Positions 1-7,600 of a stretch of 15,130 nucleotides of DNA are shown piece after piece. A model generated the notes under the pieces. That model had not been told where the DNA came from and did not search any database. It worked only from the letters and a program-made list of their open reading frames with translations. Both the position numbers and the translations under genes were made by a program. The stretch comes from UBA4055 sp036721445 (GTDB taxonomy: Bacteria; UBA4055). The stretch's first letter is position 1. Every line of letters begins with the position of its first letter. Location: positions 1 to 15,130 of the forward strand of contig DAIMKZ010000041.1 of the NCBI GenBank assembly GCA_036721445.1, in the 5' to 3' direction.

Positions 1-53
1 TAAAGACTGACGGGATATTAAGATCAATTAAACGAATGATATACTTGAAATAA
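1..53 (+). CDS. 3' end of a further copy of the T9SS-sorted tandem paralog (partial)
   Basis: The window opens inside a gene. Reading from base 3 gives the 16 residues KTDGILRSIKRMIYLK and a TAA stop at 51-53. These residues are the same as the last 16 of both complete paralogs downstream. At the nucleotide level bases 1-53 match 1476-1528, the end of the first complete copy, without a difference, whereas the end of the second complete copy differs at several mostly silent positions. This is therefore the tail of a third member of the array, ending in the strand that closes a type IX sorting domain. The rest of the gene lies outside the window, so nothing can be said about its N-terminal part. 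Confidence 0.85.
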   Translation, partial: KTDGILRSIKRMIYLK

Positions 54-75
54 AAGGAACTTGTAAGGAACTTAT
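54..75 (+). repeat. 11-bp direct repeat doubling the ribosome-binding segment
   Basis: Two consecutive units, aaggaacttgt (54-64) and aaggaacttat (65-75), differ at one base. The spacer between the next two paralogs (1529-1541) has only one such unit. The AAGGA core is the probable Shine-Dalgarno sequence; only the second unit is correctly spaced for the ATG at 77. It looks like a small tandem duplication by slippage. Confidence 0.75.
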
Positions 76-76
76 A

Positions 77-1528
77 ATGAAATATATAATAACAACATTA
101 CTTTTTCTAATATCATTTCTTACCGCCCAAGCAGGAGACTGGAGTCCTGCGCTACAGCTTTCAAGAGACGGAACATACCCTTCTTTGAACTTCGGAGTTC
201 CTGCAATCACAGTTGATAATAACGGAACTATTCATGCTTTTTGGATCCAAATGTTGGAAGTTGACGGCAGCTGGACGAACGGCTTTTACGACCAAATAGA
301 ATATCGTAAATCTACAGACGGAGGCATAACATGGAGTACTACTGAAAATCTAACTCCTGAATATACAGATGAACGTATTTATTACATGAAAGCAGTATGT
401 GATTCAGAGAATAATGTACACCTTGTATATATGAGAGGAAGTGAGGGATATGAAGTATTATATAAAAAATTTGACGGTAGTGTATGGACAGAACCGGAAT
501 CGATAGGATACGGAACATCATACTTAAGAATGAATATTGACAGTGATGACAGAATATATGTTACATGGATGGTCGGTCGTTATGCATATTTTGCATATTG
601 CGATGATGGCATTTGGTCAGATTACAATCAGATAGGTACTGATGAATATTGTTTGGAGAACATAAAATTTGATAATGAAAATTTGTTATATGCTGTGGGT
701 GATTGTAGAACATATTTAAAACCTTATTTATTTATTTACGATAAACTGGTTGAGAGCTGGATAAAGATAGAAGAGATTCCTATTGATTCAACAGGATTTG
801 GTGCTGCCTGTGCAATATCTGATGATAATGAAGAATTATTTGTGAATTTAAGTCAGGGTACATATGCTGACAGCAAAGATTTCCATTTGAGTATGGAAAT
901 GAATACTGGAGAGTATTCATTTCCATATGAATATGGAGAAGACAATGCAAATGCTCCTGAAAGAGAAATGTATATAGATAATAATAATTATTTACACCTT
1001 TTTGAGTTGCATTTTTATGATTTGGATTATGTCTCTATGGGATTAATTCACAATATTGGTAAGAACAAAACTTGGGAAACAATAGTAATTGATTCATCCT
1101 CAACAAGTGGGTATTCTGAACCTAGCACAACCTTTTATAAGAAAGATAGCAAGTTCCATTTACTCTATATGAAAAGTGATTTAATAAATCATATTACACG
1201 AATCTACTTTCGTTCTAAGCTCAATACAACAGGAATTGAAGAAAGTGAGGATTTAATCGTTAATGATTTCATACTTGAACAGAATTATCCTAATCCTTTC
1301 AATAATCAGACTGAAATATCATACAGCCTTTCTCAAAGTTGTAATGTAGAATTATCCGTTTTTAATCCTAAAGGACAGGTCGTAGCTACGCTCGTAAAAT
1401 CAAAACAGAATAAGGGTAATTATTTTGTCACGTTCAATGCGGATAATTTGAACAGCGGAGTTTATTATTATCAGTTAAAGACTGACGGGATATTAAGATC
1501 AATTAAACGAATGATATACTTGAAATAA
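77..1528 (+). CDS. Secreted Asp-box/beta-propeller-like protein with type IX sorting domain (tandem copy A)
   Basis: Predicted exported protein of 483 residues with unknown ligand or activity. Residues 1-19 are a Sec signal peptide (positive start, hydrophobic core, AQA before Gly20). The body has repeated short beta motifs of the kind dNNgtiHaFW / eNNVHLVYmrG / DDRIYvTWM, plus an Asp-box STDGGITW at residues 79-86, a sialidase/BNR-type beta-propeller signature. No sialidase catalytic set (FRIP, paired Arg) is visible, so enzyme activity is not claimed. Residues 400-483 are a type IX C-terminal sorting domain beginning LEQNYPNPFN and ending in the typical SGVYYYQLKTDG strand. It should be exported to the periplasm, carried over the outer membrane and anchored or released. 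The ATG at 77 follows AAGGAACTTATA. It lies 13 nt before the next paralog and probably shares its transcript. Confidence 0.9.
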   Translation: MKYIITTLLFLISFLTAQAGDWSPALQLSRDGTYPSLNFGVPAITVDNNGTIHAFWIQMLEVDGSWTNGFYDQIEYRKSTDGGITWSTTENLTPEYTDERIYYMKAVCDSENNVHLVYMRGSEGYEVLYKKFDGSVWTEPESIGYGTSYLRMNIDSDDRIYVTWMVGRYAYFAYCDDGIWSDYNQIGTDEYCLENIKFDNENLLYAVGDCRTYLKPYLFIYDKLVESWIKIEEIPIDSTGFGAACAISDDNEELFVNLSQGTYADSKDFHLSMEMNTGEYSFPYEYGEDNANAPEREMYIDNNNYLHLFELHFYDLDYVSMGLIHNIGKNKTWETIVIDSSSTSGYSEPSTTFYKKDSKFHLLYMKSDLINHITRIYFRSKLNTTGIEESEDLIVNDFILEQNYPNPFNNQTEISYSLSQSCNVELSVFNPKGQVVATLVKSKQNKGNYFVTFNADNLNSGVYYYQLKTDGILRSIKRMIYLK

Positions 1529-1541
1529 AAAGGAACTTATA

Positions 1542-2999
1542 ATGAAATATATAATAACAACATTACTTTTTCTAATATCATATCTCACATCCCAAACAGG
1601 AGACTGGAGTCCTGCGCTACAGCTATCAAGAGATGGAGTAGGTCCTTATGAGTTTATGGGTGTGCCTGCAATTACAGTTGATCACAATGGAACAATTCAT
1701 GCATTCTGGGTATCGAGCCCTTCTCCTGATGGATCTGTTACTGCAAGATACTCCCAAATAGAATACCGAAAATCTACAGACGGAGGATTAACATGGAGTA
1801 CGACTGAGAATCTAACCCCAGATTACACAACAGAAAGAATAAGTTACATGAAAGCAATTTGCGATTCTCAGAATAATGTTCACCTTGTTTATATGCGAGG
1901 TAACGAAGGGTACGAAGTATTATATAAAAAATATGAGGGAGTTTCTTGGACTGAACCTGAATTGATAGGGTATGGTTCTTCATATTTGAGAATGAACATT
2001 GACAGCGATGACAGAATTTACGCAACGTGGATGATCGGAAGAGAAGCATATTTTTCATATTGCGACGATGGTATTTGGTCAGATTATGAACAAATCGGTA
2101 CAGGTGAATATGGTATTTCAAGTATTAAATTTGATGATGATAATATTTTATATTCAACAGGTACTTGTTGGACAGATGTTAAGCCATATTTATTTATCTA
2201 TGACAAACTCGTTGAGAATTGGATAAAAATAGAACAAATACCATGTGATCCGGATAGTTCATCAGGAGGTAATGCAATTTCATTTTCAAGAGAGGGAGAA
2301 TTATTCATAAATTATAGCCAAGGCTCTTATAATTCAAAAAACGAAGATATTCATATAATTTATAATGTTGCATCATCTGAGTATTCAGGTTTATATAAAT
2401 ATAGTGATAATAATAATCCAGAAAAAGAGATGTTTGTTGATGTAAATAATTATATCCATTTATTTGAGCTCCATTATTACACAGGAGGAGATACGACTGA
2501 TGATATGGGGTTATTACACAATATTGGAAAGAGTGAAGTTTGGGAAACCGTTGTAATAGATTCATCAGACGAGAATTTTAGTTTTTCTTCACCCTATATA
2601 GCATATGACAAAATAAATAATAAATTTTTTCTGTTATATAAACAATCGGATAAAATATATACAACATCACGTATTTTCTTCCGTTCAAAGTTGAATACAA
2701 CTGGCATTGAAGATAATAATGATCTAATCGTTGATGATTTCAGACTTGAACAGAATTATCCCAATCCTTTCAACAATCAGACTAAAATTTCGTATAACTT
2801 ATCTCAAATTTGCAAAGTTGAGCTATCCGTTTTTAATCCCAAAGGACAGATCGTAGCTTTGTTGGTAAGATCAAAACAGAATAAGGGTAACTATTCAGTT
2901 AGTTTTAATGCTGATAAACTGAACAGTGGAGTTTATTATTATCAGTTAAAGACTGATGGAATATTAAGATCAATCAAAAGAATGATATACTTGAAATAA
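1542..2999 (+). CDS. Secreted Asp-box/beta-propeller-like protein with type IX sorting domain (tandem copy B)
   Basis: A 485-residue paralog of the preceding gene. The signal peptide is the same up to residue 13, then ends SQT before Gly20, so the Ala-x-Ala of copy A has become a less canonical cleavage site. The Asp-box STDGGLTW is at residues 78-85 and the sorting domain at 402-485 (LEQNYPNPFNNQ). Similarity to copy A is very high in the first ~220 residues and in the sorting domain. The middle (~230-375) is clearly more diverged with small indels, while motifs such as HLFELH and GLxHNIGK persist. The ribosome-binding spacer aaaggaacttata is a single-unit version of the one in front of copy A. 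Function is unknown; a surface-exposed binding protein is the reasonable guess. A structured spacer separates it from the next gene. Confidence 0.9.
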   Translation: MKYIITTLLFLISYLTSQTGDWSPALQLSRDGVGPYEFMGVPAITVDHNGTIHAFWVSSPSPDGSVTARYSQIEYRKSTDGGLTWSTTENLTPDYTTERISYMKAICDSQNNVHLVYMRGNEGYEVLYKKYEGVSWTEPELIGYGSSYLRMNIDSDDRIYATWMIGREAYFSYCDDGIWSDYEQIGTGEYGISSIKFDDDNILYSTGTCWTDVKPYLFIYDKLVENWIKIEQIPCDPDSSSGGNAISFSREGELFINYSQGSYNSKNEDIHIIYNVASSEYSGLYKYSDNNNPEKEMFVDVNNYIHLFELHYYTGGDTTDDMGLLHNIGKSEVWETVVIDSSDENFSFSSPYIAYDKINNKFFLLYKQSDKIYTTSRIFFRSKLNTTGIEDNNDLIVDDFRLEQNYPNPFNNQTKISYNLSQICKVELSVFNPKGQIVALLVRSKQNKGNYSVSFNADKLNSGVYYYQLKTDGILRSIKRMIYLK

Positions 3000-3005
3000 A
3001 TAAGA

Positions 3006-3104
3006 GGAGGTGCTTATCAGAATACCGTTCGCTACAAAAACCGTGAAATATCGCCTGGAAGCCTGTTTCACGGAATAAGTTAACAGGTCTCTGGCTGCAC
3101 CTCC
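3006..3104 (+). ncRNA. Candidate structured RNA element with embedded pseudoknot
   Basis: The spacer between two exported-protein genes holds nested perfect complementarities. An 8-bp closing stem pairs ggaggtgc (3006-3013) with gcacctcc (3097-3104). Inside it ccgtgaaa (3041-3048) pairs with tttcacgg (3066-3073). In addition cctgtt (3062-3067) can pair with aacagg (3082-3087). If the inner stem is shortened to 6 bp, this gives a textbook H-type pseudoknot with no base between the two stems. The element starts just after the upstream stop and ends about 64 nt before the next ATG, as a cis-regulatory leader would. The closing stem is followed only by gtttta, so it is a weak terminator at best. 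I compared it by eye with SAM, lysine, TPP, c-di-GMP and SRP RNA motifs and found no match; the class and strand are not established. Confidence 0.4.
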
Positions 3105-3157
3105 GTTTTAAATATACGGTACAGCAGACAGAGAGCACAACAGAAAAGTCATAAAAA

Positions 3158-3163
3158 AAGGAG
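3158..3163 (+). promoter_or_regulatory. Shine-Dalgarno sequence of the pseudo-protease gene
   Basis: AAGGAG, 5 nt before the ATG at 3169, preceded by an A-run. It fixes the start just ahead of a clear signal peptide. Confidence 0.7.
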
Positions 3164-3168
3164 AAAGT

Positions 3169-6100
3169 ATGTTGAAAAAAGCTCAACTTCTGCTGATACT
3201 GATATCAGCTGCCTGTATGATCCTTAACGCTGCGGAAAAATACGCGATACTTATCGCAGGTGATTACACTGCGTCAGGTATACCAGTAGAGAAACAATGG
3301 AATGACGGACTTGGAGATAACACAGAATTCTGGAACGATCTTTATCTGCAGTGGGAAATGCTGTATCAGAAAGGCTACAGTAAAGAAAATATCAAAGTTC
3401 TGTTTGCACATGGAACGGATCTTTGGGATGTTTATGGGTTCGGATATATTGATGAAAGGTACCGTGCAGAACACATTACAGATATTGCTGGTGAAACAAT
3501 CGTAAATTATTCTGTCACTACAACAGGTCTTGACAATGCTATCTCGGAAATCTCTAGTACTTCCGATGATTTTCTTTATGTCTGGGTAATGAGTCACGGC
3601 GGAACTCCTACTCAATCGTCTCTTTGTTTTTTGGATGCTGAACTGACGGCTGAGGAGTTTGCAACCAAGATAAAAGAAATTCCTGCTCATAAAAAGAATA
3701 TTGTAATAAATGCGAACTATGCTCAGGATTTCGAAAATCAGTACTGGGGAAACAGTCTTGTCCATTTGCAGTTATCAGCTTACGGAACAAAATCATATAG
3801 AGCTGATGATCATACTAATAACGGCGATTATATAGATCAATTGGAGAATGAATTGATAAATGGGATCCCGTATTATCACGGAGAATTGAGTTTTCATAAT
3901 TACATTGCCAATGTCGGGCATAAACCTTTAGGTGAAACTGAATACGACGGTTATAATTTAGCATTTGTTGATTTTGACGGAGACGGTATTAAAAAAATTT
4001 CTGAGACTTATTTTTGGGCTAAAGTTAAGCATTCAGGGAATGGAACTCCATTTTTCAAGGATTATAATATTGTAAGTACACCGGAGGCTGATCTTGGCAT
4101 GTGTTCACATACATCGCTGGAGTATCCGACTATGATTCAGGATATGCACTTCCATTCATCTTCAGAATATTATGCCAATAACTTCCCGGAAAAGAGAGGG
4201 TTGATAGGCATTGCTGAGGATATAAGTATAAATAATCCCGGATTTAGTGTCGGCCTTAGACTTGAATCGAACAGCGTAACTGAGATTTTAAATGAGAAAT
4301 CAATATATCTTGGAGGCTCAGATTACGGTTGCCATTTTTATCTTGAAAGCGGTTCTCAGCTCTGTGGAACAAACAATAATGCGATATACATGACTTCATC
4401 AGGCAGCGCATCAATGTCTTGGACCACTCTTGTAAGCCGAGGATCATCGTTAAAAAATATCTCTATTGAAGGGTGGGGTTTTGGTTATTTCGATATTGAA
4501 GCTGATACAGAATTTATTAATTCTCACTTCATGACTTATGGAGACGGACCGGCTATAGCTTTTCGGTATGGTTTGAATAAACTCACACTCAAAGAAAATT
4601 CATCACTCAAAGGTATGGTAAATGTCTTTAATTACGGTGGAACCGAGGGTTGTTCAATTGAAGTAACAGATGGAAGTGTTGTTGAATGCGAACAATTATT
4701 ATATCTCGATAATGTTGACTTAAATGTTTCTGATTTTGGTGTTTTTAATTATTGTAATGATTTTGTGGATACTTACGATTGTAGTATCAATGTTAAAAGG
4801 ATGGGGACTCTTAATTTCATGGCAGGTGGAAATTTTTCGCCAGAATCAAATATAACAGCAATCAGCGGCGGTCAGGTACAACTCGGTGAACGCAGCACTT
4901 TAAATATGAATTCTGCGAATTTTACAATTGAATCAGGTTCAAGAATTACATTACAGGAAAATTCCAGACTCAACACAAATTACGTAATTCCTGCGCAGAC
5001 AAGTATTTACGCAGGTAATAACTCTTCAGTATGCGGAAATATTGATTTTTCAGAATACTCGACACTTAAGCTGGGATGGGACGATGTTCATCATATTACG
5101 GCAGGTTCCGTAGTAAATTTCTATTCAGGATCAAAAATATGGTTAAGTCAGGGATCTGAACTAATAATTGACGCCGGTGCGGTTTTGAACCTTTACGGCG
5201 GAATGACTATTGTGTATGCCGGAGGATCAGGGATCACAAATAATGGAGAATTAAATATTATCGGAGATATAATTGAAACGACGAATGTTATGCCTGATTT
5301 GCCAGACAAGGGCGAACTTTGGAATGGTATAGTATCAGGTGTTGGAAGTAAAACAACTATAAATTATTGCAACTTCACCGGAGCTGAAACGGCTATTAGC
5401 GGTACACCTGCAAAACTCTCTGTGACCAACTGTACTTTCACGGATTGCGTAAACGGTATCGAGCTAACTGCCTGCAACGACTTCAGGATCATCAGAAATA
5501 CTTTTACCGGTAAAGGCGAAGGAGCTGCTATTACGATAACACAATCAAACGGATGGATCAATAACAATACTGCTTCAAATTTCTACAAAGGGCTGAATGT
5601 CATATCATGCTCACCGCTGATGGTTCAGAATACGATCACGAACAACGTTCTGAACGGAGTTTATACGGCCGGTTACAACACATATCCGCAGATGTATAAT
5701 CCAATTCAGGAAGCAACCCTAAAAAGTTCAGGCGAAGATCTGGGCATTGATGACAGAGAGCTTAACAATACGATTTACAACAACGGGATAAACTATGTCC
5801 CTCCTTTGGGTTTCATTTCCAAAGCGTCCCAGCTTTATATGGTGTCTGACAGCAACATATATCTGAACGAAGGCATGAATAATATCTGCTCTGACGGAAA
5901 TTCTGTTCCCTGCATTAGGACAATTGGTCTGATAAATGAGTTGGAAATACCGAGACCGATCCTGATCTATGCACCTGAGAATTACTGGGGATCGAATGTG
6001 AACGATTCTTTCTTTGCTCTGTCAACGCCTTATTACATTGACTACAGCAATTACTCTTCCGTGCCTTACGGAACAGATCCGCTGACATCTTCGGGTGGTA

Positions 6101-6873
6101 GTGATCAACAAGCGTCAAAGTTTCTTTCAAAAGCTCTTGAAGCAGAACTTGACGGGAAGTACGATAAAGCGATAAAGATTTACGAGAAAATAATTGAAAA
6201 ATATCCTGACAGTTCAGAAGCAATGGTTGCTTACGCAAAACTGCCTGACAGCTACACACAGGAATCGTTGAGCATTGAGCCTCTTATTGAGATGTATGAC
6301 AATAATATAGCTGACGAGAACTCGAACAAAAAATTCTTTAAAGAGCTGAAAGTGTCATCCCATATAAAGGCAAAGAATTATGATACAGCTATCGCTTTAT
6401 CGGAAGAGATGAAACTTGAAGCAGGAACTGAAGATGAGATCATTCTGTGCGACATTGATATTGCCATCGCGAATATGCTCAAGAATGCGGAGAATAAAGG
6501 AAAATCAATAACTGAGTCAGCCGCTGCCGATTTTTCAGTACTGTTAGACAAACTGACGGGCGGTGAAGATAAAGATGACCTTTCAGGAATTACGGATGCA
6601 GTAGTACCCGAATCAAGCAAACTTTATCAGAACTACCCGAACCCGTTCAATCCTGTGACTCAGATCAGGTTTGATCTTGCAAAAGCAGGCAATGTTAAGC
6701 TGAGTGTTTATAATGTGAACGGACAGAAAGTAGCTGAACTTGCAAATAGCGTTATGAACGCAGGTGCTCATTCTGTTGATTTTGACGGAAGCAATCTAAA
6801 TTCAGGAGTTTATTATTATATGCTTGATGCAGACGGTTTCATAACAACGAGCAAAATGGTACTGACGAAGTAA
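3169..6873 (+). CDS. Secreted C13/caspase-like (probably inactive) beta-helix protein with type IX sorting domain
   Basis: A 1234-residue exported multidomain protein. Residues 1-21 are a signal peptide. Residues ~24-320 resemble the clan CD C13 (legumain-like) fold: first strand KYAILIAGDY, then LYVWVMSHGG with the conserved His143-Gly144. About 40 residues later comes NIVINANYAQDF, where active families have hhhxAC(Y/F)SG; the nucleophile position is Asn183, so the peptidase is probably dead. A Ca-binding-like loop DFDGDG (268-273) and TPFF-type segment follow, as in bacterial relatives. Residues ~370-710 are Gly/Ser/Asn-rich beta-solenoid repeats; 715-835 resemble parallel beta-helix (PbH1) repeats. 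Residues 982-1025 look like a TPR helix pair (KYDKAIKIYEKIIEKYPDS). Residues 1152-1234 are the sorting domain (LYQNYPNPFNP). The likely role is a large surface adhesin or scaffold; the partner is unknown. The gene ends at a strong terminator. Confidence 0.9.
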   Translation: MLKKAQLLLILISAACMILNAAEKYAILIAGDYTASGIPVEKQWNDGLGDNTEFWNDLYLQWEMLYQKGYSKENIKVLFAHGTDLWDVYGFGYIDERYRAEHITDIAGETIVNYSVTTTGLDNAISEISSTSDDFLYVWVMSHGGTPTQSSLCFLDAELTAEEFATKIKEIPAHKKNIVINANYAQDFENQYWGNSLVHLQLSAYGTKSYRADDHTNNGDYIDQLENELINGIPYYHGELSFHNYIANVGHKPLGETEYDGYNLAFVDFDGDGIKKISETYFWAKVKHSGNGTPFFKDYNIVSTPEADLGMCSHTSLEYPTMIQDMHFHSSSEYYANNFPEKRGLIGIAEDISINNPGFSVGLRLESNSVTEILNEKSIYLGGSDYGCHFYLESGSQLCGTNNNAIYMTSSGSASMSWTTLVSRGSSLKNISIEGWGFGYFDIEADTEFINSHFMTYGDGPAIAFRYGLNKLTLKENSSLKGMVNVFNYGGTEGCSIEVTDGSVVECEQLLYLDNVDLNVSDFGVFNYCNDFVDTYDCSINVKRMGTLNFMAGGNFSPESNITAISGGQVQLGERSTLNMNSANFTIESGSRITLQENSRLNTNYVIPAQTSIYAGNNSSVCGNIDFSEYSTLKLGWDDVHHITAGSVVNFYSGSKIWLSQGSELIIDAGAVLNLYGGMTIVYAGGSGITNNGELNIIGDIIETTNVMPDLPDKGELWNGIVSGVGSKTTINYCNFTGAETAISGTPAKLSVTNCTFTDCVNGIELTACNDFRIIRNTFTGKGEGAAITITQSNGWINNNTASNFYKGLNVISCSPLMVQNTITNNVLNGVYTAGYNTYPQMYNPIQEATLKSSGEDLGIDDRELNNTIYNNGINYVPPLGFISKASQLYMVSDSNIYLNEGMNNICSDGNSVPCIRTIGLINELEIPRPILIYAPENYWGSNVNDSFFALSTPYYIDYSNYSSVPYGTDPLTSSGGSDQQASKFLSKALEAELDGKYDKAIKIYEKIIEKYPDSSEAMVAYAKLPDSYTQESLSIEPLIEMYDNNIADENSNKKFFKELKVSSHIKAKNYDTAIALSEEMKLEAGTEDEIILCDIDIAIANMLKNAENKGKSITESAAADFSVLLDKLTGGEDKDDLSGITDAVVPESSKLYQNYPNPFNPVTQIRFDLAKAGNVKLSVYNVNGQKVAELANSVMNAGAHSVDFDGSNLNSGVYYYMLDADGFITTSKMVLTK

Positions 6874-6880
6874 TTTTATG

Positions 6881-6914
6881 AAGGCAGGCTCAACAGAGCC
6901 TGCCTTATAATTTT
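6881..6914 (+). terminator. Rho-independent terminator after the pseudo-protease gene
   Basis: A perfect 10-bp inverted repeat, aaggcaggct (6881-6890) and agcctgcctt (6897-6906), with a 6-nt loop and followed by ATAATTTT. It begins 8 nt after the stop codon. It separates the AT-rich exported-protein block from the intergenic region. Confidence 0.9.
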
Positions 6915-7085
6915 GTCACTTTAATTAATAGAGAAATAAGGATGAAACAAGAAAATGCACTTGGAGAGAAAAAAAAGTTAGTATCTGCGGAGAAATGTGG
7001 CAAACCAAGAATCAGTAAAAATGGTAGTGAAATTAAGCTGACATCTTTCAATATATTTAGAAATTGTATAAAAAGGGCTAATAAT

Positions 7086-7469
7086 TTAGTAAACCTGAAA
7101 AAACATGGTAATTTCATTACTAAGGAACAAATACATGATTCCTATATTATCTGCAATCTTCATTTTTCTGAAAGGATTCACAACAATGACATCTTCAAAT
7201 TCAAAATAATTGAAGAGAGCTTTCAGAGTCGCGATTTTTCTTTTAATAGTCTTGGGTTTATACACATAAATATGTCTTTAACACTCCCTTATCATATCTT
7301 TATCAATTAACCTCATATCAACTAAATCCGAACATTTTCATTTTGTTGAAATAAAAGATTTAAACTGTTCAATAACCGTCTTATAAGCTATGATAGTTTT
7401 ACCGCTGAGATTCTTTTCGTAACGGCAGTGAAAAATAAACGATTGTATTGCATTATTAAGTGCCTGCAT
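7086..7469 (-). pseudogene. Decayed tyrosine recombinase/integrase (N-terminal part, two in-frame stops)
   Basis: On the minus strand an ATG at 7469-7467, preceded by GAGGAG (complement of 7473-7478), opens a 43-residue stretch containing FIFHCRYEKNLSGKTIIAYK and then VIEQFKSFI. This is the core-binding (phage integrase SAM-like) domain pattern of XerC/D-type recombinases. A TGA at 7340-7338 interrupts it. The same frame continues with the matching second half: a TAA at 7280-7278, then YKPKTIKRKIATLKALFNYF and VNPFRKMKI. The frame finally closes at 7088-7086. In another frame, further downstream (complement of ~7110-6985), a segment including LKDVSLISL and LGL could be a shifted relic of the catalytic-domain start; this is tentative. 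Boxes with the Arg-His-Arg-Tyr residues are not found, and the space runs out at the neighbouring terminator. It is therefore a truncated, non-functional gene and a sign of past mobile-element or site-specific recombination activity here. Confidence 0.75.
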
Positions 7470-7571
7470 TAACTCCTCAAAATTCAACACGCATCAAAAT
7501 ATATTTTAATAAATAACATATCAACACATATATTTATTCTTAACTGCCGTAAATTTTCATGATTTAAAAGA

Positions 7572-7600
7572 TTGATATAAGTTAAAAAAAAGTGTATTTT
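7572..7600 (+). promoter_or_regulatory. Possible sigma-70-like promoter for the nine-gene operon
   Basis: TTGATA (7572-7577), then 17 nt, then TATTTT (7595-7600). The boxes match the general -35/-10 consensus at five and four of six positions. Transcription would begin about base 7607, essentially at the ATG at 7608, where no Shine-Dalgarno sequence is seen; that would give a leaderless message. In AT-rich DNA such matches arise easily, and FCB bacteria often use different promoter motifs. Confidence 0.3.

Noticed and set aside
77..2999. Sialidase enzymes, because of the Asp-box
   Set aside because: There is only one good Asp-box per protein and no visible catalytic Arg/Tyr/Glu set or FRIP motif. 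Asp-boxes occur in many non-enzymatic propellers.
3004..3110. Known riboswitch classes (SAM-I because of the cttatcag start, lysine because of gaggtgc) or an SRP RNA
   Set aside because: Only short starts resemble those classes. The remaining conserved cores and the overall length do not match, and the SRP tetraloop region (GGAAGG-type followed by GCAGCC) is absent.
3097..3110. Rho-independent terminator after paralog B
   Set aside because: The 8-bp stem closes a loop of more than 80 nt and is followed only by gtttta. This is not a convincing terminator, unlike the one at 6881-6914.
2974..3186. Minus-strand open frame across the spacer before the pseudo-protease
   Set aside because: No recognisable protein features, and it covers the inverted repeats and the ends of two real genes. 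The structure of the spacer explains the region better.
3169..3216. Lipoprotein signal (LISAAC with Cys16) in the pseudo-protease
   Set aside because: The -3 position is Ser rather than Leu/Val/Ile, and a normal signal-peptidase site follows at ~21. A type IX sorting domain also fits an ordinary signal peptide.
6942..7310. Plus-strand open frame of 122 codons with AT-rich content
   Set aside because: It runs largely antisense to the clearly recognisable integrase relic, has only a weak ribosome-binding site and no recognisable domain, and lies just after a terminator. It is best explained as a chance frame.
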